From the NCBI GenBank assembly GCA_001931905.2, contig MSJI02000892.1, forward strand, positions 62,001 to 126,000: a DNA stretch of 64,000 nt, in the 5' to 3' direction. Position 1 is the stretch's first letter. The number at the start of each line of letters is the position of its first letter. Both the position numbers and the translations under genes were made by a program. The DNA is from Cladosporium sp. IMV 00045. Its lineage: Eukaryota > Ascomycota > Dothideomycetes > Cladosporiales > Cladosporiaceae. Under the pieces are notes generated by a model. That model was given only the letters and a program-made list of their open reading frames with translations. It ran no database searches and was not told the DNA's origin. This document shows positions 1-12,412 of this stretch, one piece after another.

Positions 1-2082
1 TGCCCAGGAAACGATGATGGATACGACGTAGTCTTCAACGAAACCGGGATGTACAGTATTGCGCGTCCGGGCGCGAACGACTGGATTACAACCAACATTG
101 CCACGAACATTACCAACGCATTTTCAAGTGCAACCGAAGGCGAAATGAGTACGGTTGCCGGTATCGCTGACATCCAATACCGTTCGTACATCGACTACAA
201 TAATCAGACAAGACCGGAGCAGGATGAGAACACCCAGTGGCTTGATGAAGGTCGTGCTCGAACACAAGGACAATTCAGGTACTATCAGCCCTTCATTCTG
301 GACTCAAAAATTCAGGCCATCGAAGGCCTGATCGTTTCGACTGCAGACAAGCCTGGTATTGGATTTCGGAACCACACTCTTCCTCCCTCTTCAGAATCTG
401 GCTATACTTGGGACGAAATGATCTTGTGGCTTGAGCCTGAGACTGCATGTACCAACCTGAATATCACCTTTGACTTCACAATGCCTGCCCCTTACCAACT
501 CGGAGGCGTACCAAATGCAAGAATCACAGATCGAGGAGGCCTCGTCAATCTCCCAAGCGACTACCCTATTCTGGATCTCAATAATACCCAAGATAACCCT
601 AAGCTGCTGGAAAGATCATGGTGCGATTGATCTTTTCCTATCCTTACGAATTCATGCTGACAATGAAATTGTAGGAAAGGAGCTATCATGACGAACGCCA
701 TACTTGCGCGTGCTTTGAACGAGACACGGAGCAACATGACCTTGGGCAAAGTATATCCGCTTGAAGACTACGCCAAGTTCAGCTCGCAGTCGGATGCCAG
801 GCCAAACCAAATATCCTTCTCCGCGTACGGCAGCTCGAATGCAGCAATAGGAACGTTTACTCCACAGCTTCCTGGTGCGTTGTCGAGTATAAGCACTCTG
901 AGTAACGACTCTACTTTTGGGGCAAGCTCGAGCTACTTCTCGATCGGTAAGTGAATACATTTGTACGTTGCTCGATCCGTGATTGCTAAGATTGTTGTAG
1001 CTACTACAGTGCGAGGCTTTGGTGGGGCAGATCCTCTCGACATCAGAACAATCGCCGCTGCCGGTGGCCTGCTTATGGGCGAGGGTAGTATGATCGACAA
1101 CAACGGCGATATCATCGAAGACACTGGAGCCTACCGTATGGATCCCGGCACCAACTGGACTCAGCCCATTTTCTCTTGCGCCGCTGCTATCAAGGCCTCT
1201 ATCAAGACTGTCAAATTCCAGCTCAACGGGACTGCACAGATCTCCAATCTTGTCGTGCAATCCGTTGAGGACTCGTCCTACAACTCCACTGACTCAATGC
1301 CCATCTGGGCCATGGAGATGCCTTCACCGCCCCGCAACATCTCTCAGCTGTCGCCGTTCTGGGGACCGATCACCGCCTCGAATCGTGATAATCCTGACAT
1401 TGCTACTCTCCAACGACCTGATTTCTATCTCCCCGCCGGGGCATCTGCGGTCTTTGGTGATCTCAGCTCCAACGATGCTCTGGCCGGTGCCAAAGCACCT
1501 TTTGGTGCGTTTGGCTCACTGTATACATTTGGCGGAAGCTTGTTCGCTTCCGGCTCGAACACCATGCCTGACCTTTCTGGCGCAACGAGTTGGCCACTGT
1601 TCATGAAATGGAACAAGCTTGGACGCAGTTCCGACACCGCTGGCAAGATCATAGAATACATCTGGACGGATTTGATGGCCAATTCAGTTGTCTCGTCCAA
1701 GAGTGCACTTCCATCTGCGGAAGCGGCAGCGGTAGCCCGGCCTGCGACGAGGTTCGTGTTGAGTACAAGCTACGATTGGAAGTATGCTATTCCGGCTTTA
1801 TTCTTCGCGGCGATCTATGCTTTCCTCTTCCTCGGGTCTGCCATAATGGTCATCGCCAAGAAAGCCGGCTTCGGCAGCCTACGCTTCGTCCTCAATCAGA
1901 CGGCTGCCGGCAGGGCGATGACCACCGAGCGATACCAGGCGAGTGGTGAAGCAGACAGGGGAGACACGAAGATGTGGGCTGATGTTCGAGGTGACGAGCC
2001 GATGAGACTTAACAAAGACGACGCTCACGTAACCGGCACTCCTGAGATGTCGTTTGAGTATGACACTGTCCATACGAAGTAG
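1..2082 (+). CDS. Membrane-anchored protein of unknown function, 5' partial
   Basis: The reading frame is open from base 1, so the start lies outside the window. Exons 1-620, 675-946 and 1001-2082 join in frame through two 54-nt introns (donors GTGCGA and GTAAGT, acceptors GTAG) and give about 657 residues before the TAG stop. The product has a long polar region with many N-x-S/T sites. One strong hydrophobic segment follows at about residues 560-583, and a charged tail of about 75 residues ends the protein. That arrangement suggests a type I-like protein with a large lumenal or extracellular part, which is inference. I recognise no enzymatic domain or catalytic motif. An N-terminal signal or further membrane segments may lie upstream of the window. 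Confidence 0.75.
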
Positions 2083-2283
2083 CCGTCTGAGACTTGAATG
2101 AACATCATGCATGACTACTTTTCTGGGCAGTTTATCAGGGTCAAATAAATCCTCGTTCTGATGTCGTGCCAACAAGTCTAACATTTCGCATGACTATGGA
2201 CAATCTGCGCCATATCAACAAGGCCTCGAACGAACCAAATCTGTGTACGTGCGAAAACCATGCTCTCCAATAAATTTCTTCGC

Positions 2284-4124
2284 TCACTCGTCGTCCTCGA
2301 CGTCGACAATGGTCTTCTTCCACTTGCGCGCCTGAACCTTGCGCCTGAACAAGATATCGATCTCGCGGTAGGAACGGCCCTTCATCTCCGGAACGTACCA
2401 CCATGCCAGGGCAAAGCAGACGAAAGCCGTGCCGCCCCAGACGTATCCGCACTTGCCACCAAGGTTTGCAGCCTGCGCTAGAGTCAGCAAAATGCAATTG
2501 AAGTGTTCCAGAATTGGAAATCTCACTTACGTCCGGGTTCAGCATGTAACTTGAGAGGAAGATGCAGGGAATGTTCACAAGGTAGTAGCAGCCACGTCCG
2601 ATACCAGTTGTCAGAGGTCTGAGACGGATGGAGGATGTCTCTCCGATGATGACCCAGGAAGCCGGGGCCGGTCCGAGAGTGAACAGGACGGAGATGATCA
2701 GTCCCAGTGATGCCTGTGCGAACGAAGCCGATCTGGATACGCCGACAGAGGCCGCGATACCGAGGATGAACAAGAAACCACAGTTGATCGCTGAACCCCA
2801 AACGTAAATTGTACGTCGACCAAGGTACGTTGTGAGGATCCAGGACAGCATGACAAAGACGGTTTGCAAAGCCGAAGTGATCAGGCCGAGTGCGAAAGCC
2901 ATGTTCGTGTCGATACCAGCCTCTATTGTTGGGTCAGTATGATCAATTCCAGGACAAATTATGTCGTTAACTTACGCCTGAAGAAGTAGACGGCCTGGTT
3001 GGCGATAAGGTTACCAGTCAAGTTCTGAGCAGCATAAACACCGCAAACGATGGCGGTACGGTAGAGGTCGGTACCCTTAAACAGCTCTAAGAGACTCGGA
3101 TCCTTGGTGTTGCTTTCGAGTTCGATCGTACGACGCATCATTGCCACCGACTCATTGTTGTTCTTTACAACGTTCTTGCGTCCAAGACGTCCGACTGCAT
3201 GGGCAGCTTCTTCGTAACGACCCTTCCTGGTCAGCCACCAAGGCGACTCTGGCGCAATGAATATCAGGATAGCAAGAGGGGTTGGGAACATCCACTGGAG
3301 TGCAATGGGGATCCTGATGACTTGTCAGTTGGTGCGACAGATGATTTTTGGTAGGAAGCGGGCATACCTGTAGGCAACGTCGTTCGGATCTGAGTTGTAA
3401 ACGTAGGTGACAGCCTGTACAACGATAGCGCCGATGGCCCAGAACATCTGCAACATCTGGGTAGCGGGAGCTCGCAGTGGGATTGGCACAATCTCACTGC
3501 AGTAGGCGGGAGAGTTGGCGATGAAAACACCCCATGGGACACCCTCTAGGAGCTGAGACACTAGCATGACCGGGAGAGAGTTTGCGAAATAGAACACAAA
3601 GATGAAAGCGTTCAGTGTCATCAGAGCGCCGATAGTAGCCCAGCGGTAACCGATCCAGCTGGTGATGGGACCGGCGATGACGACGCCAATGATCGCACCG
3701 ATGGGACCGGCGACTTGAAGGGCTGACTGCCAGCTGGCCTCGATAACATACGCCTGTTCTGACTCGACCCAGACACCATAGTCGTCCGCGAAGGCTGGCA
3801 GAGCAACGAAGTTGCCCATGAGGAAGACACAGTAGGCTTCCATGATCTACACGAAGAGTCAGTCATCCATCATTTTGGGGTTCAATAGTGGAGAGGTCCA
3901 CATACAATCGTGCAAGACATGACGAATGCCCACAAAGAAGCCATGGGGTATGCTTTGACTGCCTCAATCACACCCATCCTCTGCTCGGCCTGTTCTGCCT
4001 CAATGGCATCGGCCTTCATGTCGCTCATCTTCGCATCTTTTTCGAGATCGTAGGCATGTTCGACATGGGTGTCGGGAACCTTGGGCTCTGCGACGCCCGA
4101 GTCGGGTCCGGCGTTGGTGGCCAT
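2284..4124 (-). CDS. MFS sugar transporter, alpha-glucoside (maltose) permease type
   Basis: Five exons (4124-3906, 3846-3368, 3313-2976, 2922-2531, 2472-2284) join in phase with canonical splice sites and encode 538 residues. This is the usual size for a 12-segment sugar/H+ symporter of the plasma membrane. The start matches fungal alpha-glucoside permeases: an acidic cytoplasmic N-terminus, then a KAYP-type motif leading into the first membrane segment and an EAY motif. Sugar-porter signatures are present: PESPWWL after the sixth segment, an FFRRQAGID stretch in the seventh, and PEMKGRSYREID at the start of the C-terminal tail. The family imports maltose and related alpha-glucosides, though some members carry other sugars, so the substrate is inferred. 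The ATG at 4124 opens exon 1, and CreA-like sites lie upstream. Confidence 0.9.
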
Positions 4125-5784
4125 GTTGATAGATAGTCGGTCCGTATCTGCTCGGGTTCACGACTTTCCAGCTGAGGGAAGAGAACGTGCAAGAGGAAAG
4201 CAGCGCTGAAGAGTGGGTAGACGGCCGCATTTATGAGCATTGATACGCCACCGCATGCCGCCTTGTCTCGCTAGTGGAGGTGCATCGCATGCCGACGCGG
4301 ATGGTATTAGCACGTGTGATTCTCATTCTCGGTTCCATGTCTGCCGCGCCATCATGTATCGAGCCTAGTGAGTGAAGTCTAGCTGGATGCCAAGTTTCAA
4401 GGCTTGCCCAATATCTGTCAAGCGTCACGGAATAGACGATGATGGATCCAATCAGATCGATCGACCCCGCGTTCCGCCCAGACACAACCCCGGACTATCC
4501 CCAGATGGGGTTGAGTGTCGTCGTCTGTTTGGCGGCTATACTAGTGCCAAAAACCACACCTCGGACCCAATTTACCCGACTCCTCTCTTCATTTCCTCAC
4601 ACTGGGGGGATCCTTCGCTTAGCCGGGGGGGTGCCCACATACCGATAGTACTGCAGAACGGTCTCGGCTCGGGCCCAATTTAGCCAGCGCGCTCTTGGAA
4701 TCTCATCTCTTTATAGGACTTGTACGAAGAAGCTCTTATGTGGCGTCGCCGCCGCATCACGATGCAAAATACTGAGGATGCGCGGCCGCGCGACGGGCCA
4801 ATATGGGCCGGAGCAAAACTCAAGAGGCGACGAGACGAGTGCGAACACCAAAAGCCGTGGTCAAGGTCCGTGAGAGCAGACCGCTATCGGGCGGTAAGAA
4901 GGCACGATTGCAAGCAAACATTGTTAACAGAGCCGCATTGCATGTTGGCAGTTACCCTTTGAGCCTCGTCTTAAGAGGCTTTCTTAACTGAGTGGGGTGA
5001 TGAGACTAAGGGAGGTATCAGCACGTGATGGCCAGCCCTTCCTCAGAGTGCGCCTCACTCTTGCAGCTCAAGGAGAAGCGGATGCCGTCCACTCTCAACT
5101 CTTGCCCTGCTGCACCTGACACCAACAAGCAACCCATCGACGACGCTTGAGGCGTGCTCAGACTGGGCGTTCGCTTGGCTTGACCATCCGTAGCGGCAAG
5201 ACGGCATCACCCACTGAACATTTGGGCTCTCGCCTGAGCTCCTCAGCTCTGTCAGTGGTGGAAATGCATTCAGAGCTTGATCCTGCTGTTAATACGGCTG
5301 TCCACCTCATCCGAAGGTGGTCCCGCGATTGCGCCAACTCCCGATTGGACAGGAATCCATATCAACACCTGAACGCAGAGTCGAGCTCTGGTCGGAAACA
5401 CTTCCTTTCAAGGCTGCATTTACCTTGCTTCCTTGGCAGGTCGGCCACATGTGAGATTGCGTTGGTCGACATGAAGAATTTAACACCTTTCTCCGTGCTA
5501 TTGTCGTATTTTGAATGCACTGGGGCCGATGATACTGGCAAGCGGCTGCGCAGTTCGCCGAAGGTCATGCTGGTCACGACAAGGACACATGGGAAATGAG
5601 CCGATCACCCAGACCTAAAGCGCGATCGAGCTAATACTGTGCAACGAAGCTAGAAACTGTGCGTACGATCTACTACCATTCAAATATCTGTACCCGGAGA
5701 CATACTCAGCGATTACTGCCTTATAGGGAAACAGTATAGATCTGATCTACCACTGCATCGCTGCGCCCCAAACTTGTCTCAGCC
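4125..5784. other. Intergenic region between permease and TAP hydrolase
   Basis: This is the upstream side of the permease and the downstream side of the hydrolase. I see no supported gene. The longest frame here (5147-5599 plus) begins at TTG and has no recognisable domain. The part next to the permease holds the CreA-like cluster listed separately. Confidence 0.6.
4488..4628. promoter_or_regulatory. Cluster of CreA-type (SYGGRG) sites upstream of the permease
   Basis: Four hexamers fitting the CreA/Mig1 consensus SYGGRG fall within 141 bp, about 365-505 bp upstream of the permease start. They are CCCCGG at 4488-4493 and CCCCAG at 4499-4504 (both read on the minus strand), CTGGGG at 4602-4607 and CCGGGG at 4623-4628. 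Carbon catabolite repression of alpha-glucoside permeases is established in fungi. A functional role here is inference, since the motif is short and the local DNA is GC-rich. Confidence 0.35.
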
Positions 5785-7462
5785 TTACGCATCGTCCTGC
5801 TTGAAAATATCGTCCCAAGTCACTCCCGAAAACGGCTTCCCTTCGACCTCGCACTTCGTGCCATTCTCTGGCAGCGTCCCATCAAGCCAATACTGCGAGA
5901 TATGCTTCAAAGCGCAAGACGAAGGCACAGAAAGCGAAGCGTGTCCGTAGGCTTCCGTGAGCTCTAGAACGACGCTTCCTTCGAATCCGGAGCTGACGTT
6001 GTATGCCGAGACGAGAGGTGTTTGAGCATCTCCGTCATTGCCGATGAAGAGGATCGGGTTGGCCGTGCGAACTTGGAAGTCGCCTTCGTACCTCTCTTTG
6101 GTCTCAATGGGCCACTGAGCACAAGTCATTTCTCTTTGAGCGGTGACCTCGCCGTAGACTCTGCTGACGTTGTTGAGTCTGTCGTAGGCGGGAATGAACT
6201 CTTCGTAGCTGTCCGTCCGCGAGGTTCGGTCGCCGCAGTGGATTCCCAGCAGGGCTGATATCGTTGCTGTTGTTGATACAATGCTGCCTGGCTCGACGCT
6301 TCCGATTTCTGGTGCTGCCGCGGTGAACGCCTCTCCCAAGACTTCATCCACGTTGGTCGGGTCAGAGAAAATTGCTGCAAGAATTGCAGCAAAACCAGGC
6401 CAGTCCCTGTTGCTGTACGTCAGAGAGGAGACATACGTCTTCACCTCGGAGTAACCGATGACAGATCCTCCAGCGGCGACAGGTCGGTACTTCAGCGTAT
6501 CCAGGAAATTCCAGTAGGCGTCCTCAAGTTGCACTGCTGTCATGTTGAGAGATGCAAGTGGGCAGGCTTCCGTTCCTGCGTCGACGCAGTAAGAGAACAG
6601 AGCAGACAAACACTTGTCAGCCTGCTCCCATTCCTCGAAATCGCCGAATGCATGGTAGTATTCGTGGGGGTTTTGAACGCCGTCGAGGATGATCTTATCG
6701 ACACGTTCCGGGAACATAGCGGCAACAGTTGCGCCCAGAGTTGTTCCGTAGGAAAGCCCTGCACACGTCAGTCAGCATTGTGAAAATGGGAGAGCAACAC
6801 CACAACCAAAATATTGTTGACTCACCCCAATACCTGAGCATGCCATCCTCACCGAGCGCATCGACGACACTGATCAAGTCGCGGGCGCCGAATGCAGTCC
6901 CAATGAGACTTGCCGTTTCATTGTTCTGCGCAACACACCTCTCAGCATCAACCTGAGCTCTCGCCCAAGACCTGCCGGGTTGCGTATCCGAAGCATTTGG
7001 GGTCTGCGCCAGACCATTCAGGAAATCTTGAGCTTCAAGATCGGTGCTGCCGCAAAGGAATGGGATGGTTTTGCCATTACCACGCGGATCGAAGGCGATC
7101 AAGTCGTAGGATGCCCCGGTCAAATTCCTCAACACCGTATCCAGGGATGCAAGCCCGGAGCGACCAGGCTCGCCAGGGCCGCCGAAATTGAACAAGATGC
7201 TGCCTTTGGTAGGCTGAACGGCAGCCGGGACTCTCAGTAGTTCAAGCGGGAGTTTCTCCGTTGACGATTCGTTGGAGTAATCCAGCGGTACATTGAGGGT
7301 GCCACAATCTGCGGCGATGGAGGCACCCCAGGAGGTGAGTTCGGTTTGATTGCAAGGAGACCAGTCGATGCCATCGTCGGGAGAACGCGACGGCTTGCTG
7401 CTTGGTAAAGCGAATGCCGACGTAGCGAGGCATATCTGGAGAATTGTTTTGGCGAATATCAT
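5785..7462 (-). CDS. Secreted alpha/beta hydrolase, TAP (tripeptidyl aminopeptidase-like) family
   Basis: Two exons (7462-6826 and 6758-5785) join in phase to give 536 residues. The ATG at 7462 was chosen because it opens a typical signal peptide (short basic start, hydrophobic core, small residues near position 19). The frame upstream of it has no ATG. The FGGPGEPG segment resembles the oxyanion loop of the S33/TAP families. The catalytic triad can be placed: Ser215 in GLSYG, encoded just after the intron; Asp456 in NDGDAQTP; and His485 in YGHASL. Several N-glycosylation sites fit secretion. The family removes N-terminal tripeptides or acts on other small amides and esters, so the exact substrate is unknown. 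The C-terminal third corresponds to the TAP-like domain. Confidence 0.87.
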
Positions 7463-8522
7463 GTTGGCAGACTGGAGTGTTAATGATGTCTTGTTGTGCT
7501 TATTGAGAATGAGGGAGAGCTCGAAGTATCGCAACCACAGCACTTATATATGCATAGGTTGGCCATGGTTTAGATGTTCTGACTTCCCGAATGGGAAGGA
7601 CACAGCGCTTGACAGGCCCACTGGGCTGAGCGAAATGATCCTTCAATTCACGACGCCTGTCGTCATTCTTAACCTCTAAGCCTGGGCATCGAGAAGCCTT
7701 TGCCTGCGCGAGAGGCTGTGATGCAGAAAGTTGGCCCAATCAGCTTCATTGGGTGCCAGGCACCAGACATCAACACGCCGTGCCAGCAGTCGTAAGGACC
7801 TTCCAAAATGCATAAAGGGAAACATCGTTCGTGATGATAGGTCGAATCGTATATCAAAGGTCAATACAAACAACGAAAATCATGGGACGGTACCAGCACA
7901 GCCCTACGCGCAGATCACTACCCAATGTGGAAACACGCAGCGCTCTACAAATGCGCAGACTCGACGTGTCCGTCGATCCATGAATCCTTCGTTCAATATT
8001 CAGTGTCAAGGGCCCCCACTGACGCTGGAGTTGCAGCTGGATACGAGTGTGCAAATAAGGAGTTGCAATCCACATCTAGATGCATTCAGCAACTGTGACA
8101 AAATGCTTGGTGGTCAGCTCGTCCACTGTCGATGAGTCTTCCACATCAACAGAATAGGACCGATTCACAACACTGCAAGAGACTGCGATTTTGAAGAAGG
8201 ATGAAAACGAATCTCTTTCTCTCCCATCGATCCAAGAAAGAAAAGAAGAAAATGGCATGCTCATGAAAGACGCATGCGGGTATATATATACAACCAGAAA
8301 GAGAAAGCGAAGAAAAAAACCAAAAGAGAATGCCGCCAGCGCCAGTGCTAAACATTAGAAGACCAAAACAACCCCCCATCCAAACGAATCCTCCCATAAA
8401 AACCAAATTACCCCCGCCCGAAAAGAAAGCAAACCATGAATACCAACCAAACCCAGTGCCCTCCCTCCAATACACAAATTCATACAACCCCCTCTCTCTC
8501 TCCCATCTCATTCTCACCTAAC
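7463..8522. other. Intergenic region between TAP hydrolase and KCS1
   Basis: This holds the promoter of the hydrolase and the 3' flank of KCS1. The frames here are short, start at non-ATG codons and show no domain. The part next to KCS1 (8320-8520) is rich in A and C on the plus strand. I see no gene. Confidence 0.6.
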
Positions 8523-11500
8523 TCAAACACTAACCTCCCCCGGATCCTCCATAACGATATCACTCCAACCCCTACCCGCCGGCAGCACGGCGCCAGAAAT
8601 GCCCCTCTCATCAATCGCCATGCCCTCCCCCTCTCCCCTCTCGACATACTTCTGCCTGTACAAATCGTCCCAAATGCGCTGAAAATACAAGCGCAGCGTC
8701 CTAAGCCCCCGCAAGTAGCCCCTGTCGACGTCGTCCGGGTGGTGGGGCGGGCAGGGGCGGGAGGACCAGAGGTCGCGGTCCTCGGCGGTGACGCAGTTGG
8801 CGAAGTCGACGATCTTCAGCTTGATGTCCATGTACGGCTGGGAGTTGTCCTTGCCGTCCTTGCTGGGGTCCGGGGCGTGGGGTCGCAGTTTGCCGTGCTC
8901 GTCGGCGTCGCCGCGGTCGTAGATCATGAGCAGGCTGCTGGCGTAGAGGCGGTAGGCGGGGAGTTTGCGGATGATGCGCTGCAGGGCGTCGATTTTCTCC
9001 AGCACGGCGGGGATGTGCTTGAGGGCCTGCGCGTGGCCGATGCCGTCGAAGAAGAAGCGCTTGAGGGCTTCGTTGAACTCCGAGCCGGCTTTGAGGTCGC
9101 GCCCGAAGTACTTGTCTTCGAAGATGTAGCTCTGGCTCTTGACGTTGTAGACTTGCATGCCGCAGACGCGCACGCCGAGCTCGCGGGAGGTGGTTGTCTT
9201 GCACTTGCGCCGCTGGGATGCTTGTTTCTTTTCGTTCGCTTCGACGCCGTATTGGCGCGTGCCCATCTTGAGGTCGAGAACGCATGGCTTTTGCATGCCG
9301 GCTGTGAGATCTTCCAGTAGGAGGAAGTGCTCAACACGCTCGTCATGCTGTACGAGAGAGGCTTCCGGATTGCGTGGCTCGTAAGCGGCACCGGCCAGTT
9401 CGATAGCAGGTCCCAGGCGTGGCGGAAGTGCAATTTCCGGCTGGAGGTCCGAGGCAACAATCGTATTTGGTTCGGCGCCACTCACAGGCACAAGCTTGGT
9501 GTGCGTAGCGTCGTTCTCTTCTTTCATTACAACAGGCAACTCCTTGGTCAAATCGTCCATAGCGAAGACATCTTCCTCGCCGTCGCCACTGTACGCGTCG
9601 TCTTCGTGGAATTCCAGGTCACCGCGGTTGCCCTCGACATCAGTCGGCTTCCTGACCAGACCTCCGCCACTGTGGCGTCTTCTGTGGTGCTTAGGCTTGG
9701 CAGGTGATAGCAACTGCTTTTCAGCCTCGCGAGCCTCCACGCTCCTACTAAGGCCGGCAGGTCTTTCACGCATGAAACTCTCCAGATCGCTGACTGATCG
9801 GTTGTTGTCGTCCAGTCGAATTCGCTGCACGTTCCGCATCGCCTGGCGTCGCGTTTCGTCGGTGCTGGCAATGTCATCGTTCAGAGCGGTAACGTTGGTG
9901 GTGCTGTGTCTGCTGGGCGTCAAGCTGTCCTTGAGCGATGCAGGCAATTTTCTGAGCGAGCGTGCGTGGCGGTGTTTCTCGTGTCGCTCGTGGCGATGAA
10001 TGACAGGTGGAGAGAAAACGTCACGCAAGACTTGCTCCTGCAGCTTGCGATTCACTGTTGTGTATCCCCAGCTACGCTGTTGCATGATCGAAGGACGCTG
10101 CAGATTGCCAACCGCATGATCGCCCTGAGTGTGATTTACAAAGCTGCTTCTGGGTGATGACGAGAACCTGCGTTTGGCATGATCCGGGGTAAGAGAACGA
10201 GGTGGAACGCGGAATAGACTGTCTGGAATCAGATGTCTATTGTTCTCAAATATCACCTGCGGAATAGCATTTGTGGGTTTCTGAGAATGCGAGATGATAC
10301 GCTGTTGGCTCTCCGCTTCGGCCTTCTTCTGGTCTTGCTGAGCAGCATCGACCTTGCCATCGGAAGGAACATGTGAAGCATCTCCATTGGCACCAGAAAA
10401 GCCATCCTCGGTAATTGCAGGTTTCCGCTTGTCCTTGCGGTATGTGACATTGAGAACACCAATGTACCTTTATAGTGTTAGCTTTTGGATGCAGAGGCTA
10501 GCTCATATGCGTTTGTGATGGGTACTTACCTGGGCATGAAACCGAGCAGCTCTGGGTGGTTCCTTTCAATCGTCTCGTAAAACATGTTCTCTTTGCTGTT
10601 CAGCTGCTTACAAACAGCCCTGCGCGAAAAGCGATAAATTGTAGTATGGCCACCAACTTGATGGCGATATGGCTTGAGTTCAACGGCGTCCATTGCTTCA
10701 GGAGGCTGAGCATGCGAGTGATTTCGTTTGGCGTGGGACAATGCAGACTTTGCGGTAGGTGTAGCTGTAGGCGTGGTTTCTTCATCCTCTGATGCCTGTG
10801 AAAGGCTTTCACTTGTTGAGTAGCCCGATTCGTATTCGCTGTCGGATAGCAGCTGGTCGCTTGACTTTGTGGATCTGCGTTCAAGCTCATGGCCGGGAGG
10901 TGCTTTCGAGTGTGCAAGGTCGCCATGAAGACAGTCGCTGACATTGTCGGAACGCAGCGCGATCTGTACGTCGTCTGCAGCTTTCTGTTGGGTCTCCCTC
11001 TGACGTTGGGCCTGTTCCTTGATGGCTCTGACATCCTTTTGCAAGTTATCGCTGGTAGGAGAGTCGCCTAGCGCCACGCCTTGATGGGGAAAGTATGTGG
11101 CCGACGAGATGTGTTCGCGATCCGAGTCCTCCTCTTCAGCAGCAGTTGCCTTCCGCACTCTGTCTTGAGGAGCCATGATATCCCGATCGTGACCGGGGAC
11201 TGCCTTTGGGTATGATATCTTTCGTCCTTTGCTAGGCGCAAGATGGTGGTGGTTCCTGATTTCTTCCAGCAGATCGAATGGCAATCGTTGCGTGTTTTGT
11301 TCGTCCTGAGAAGGCTCCTCTTCCTCACATATCGTAGGTTCGGTTTGTGCGATCTTAACGTGATCGGTTTGCTGATCTTGATCCAAGAGATCTTGCAGCT
11401 GATGCGGAACATTCTGCTGGCGCGATGTGCCTTCGTTTTCTTTGAAAAGTCCCAGGTAATGAGAAGCCTTGCGACTTCTCACATTGGCCACGGGTGGCTC

Positions 11501-12412
11501 AGGCTGGGGCAGCTGAGCATCAATGATCTTGTCCACACCCAGCTCGGCTCTGCTCTGCCGACGCTGAGATTGTGCAATGGTCATACCCTCCAGCTTTGCT
11601 TTTCCAGCCCTCCAGGACCTGTATTGTTGTCTTTCGGCGCTTCCTTCAATGTTGTCTGCGAATGCGACTTTTGGTTGTGTAGTGGCGGAGTTCGGTGTGT
11701 ATGGTTCGGGCGATCTCGATCCGCGCGAGGGAGGCAATTCTTCTTCCAGAGCCTCCGAGTCGCCCAGGATTGCGCTGGCGTCGTTCAAATCGTACAGAGA
11801 GCGACGTTGATATTGCGGTGGCAGGCCAGTCCGACTGATCGGACGGCGAGGGAAGTTTGGCTGTTCGTCTCGCATGGAGAATGGCGATACGGGCGAGACT
11901 GGGCGATCTTTGTTGAAAATCGATTGCGGGCCCATGAAGGCTAGCGGTGGCAGAGAGACAGCCATGTCGTATGTGTTGGGCGTAGAAGGTCCTTCCGCTT
12001 CGCGCTCAATGTTGCGCTCAGGCACAGGCACGGCCTTGGGCGTGCTCACAGGAGTGTCGCCGCCTAGGTAGTGAGTAGCAAAGATGCTGTCCCGTTCGGA
12101 CAAAAGTGGCTGGACGGCATGCTGCAAATCACGACCGGCTTGCACGGCGGCAGAAGGGTCGTAAGTAGGAACGTTATTTGGGGCAGTTTTGGTCCGGCGC
12201 TGGTCGGACTGAGCGAACCTCGAGGGTGACGGCGGTGCTACGACAGGGATTGGATCGACCGGGTGCCTGGACGCGGACCGGTCGCCGGCAGACGCAGCGT
12301 CGTTGGCGGCAGAGGCATCGTGGGAGGCCGGCGGGCTCCCTTTGGTGGAGGGGACATCTCGATTCAGATGCGCGGGCACAGCAGTGCCTGGGTGCGCGGC
12401 GACGGGTGACAT
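8523..12412 (-). CDS. KCS1: Inositol hexakisphosphate kinase (Kcs1 type)
   Basis: Exons 12412-10530 and 10467-8523 join in phase (intron GTAAGT...AAAG) to give about 1275 residues. The kinase domain occupies the last 300 residues and contains the IPK-family signature PCVLDLKMG at about 1022-1030, followed by SLLMIYD and the DFANC motif. A conserved block spanning the splice junction ([12 protein letters not shown]) is typical of Kcs1. The family makes inositol pyrophosphates that act in phosphate sensing and vacuole biology. The N-terminal half is long, polar and probably disordered. The frame extends upstream to a TTG at 12490 and then meets an in-frame TAG near 12541, so the first available ATG is at 12412. 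An upstream coding exon cannot be excluded. The kinase assignment is secure; the N-terminus is not. Confidence 0.88.

Noticed and set aside
5147..5599. Open frame of 150 codons on the plus strand
   Set aside because: It begins at TTG, has no domain and mixed composition. No promoter or splice context supports it.
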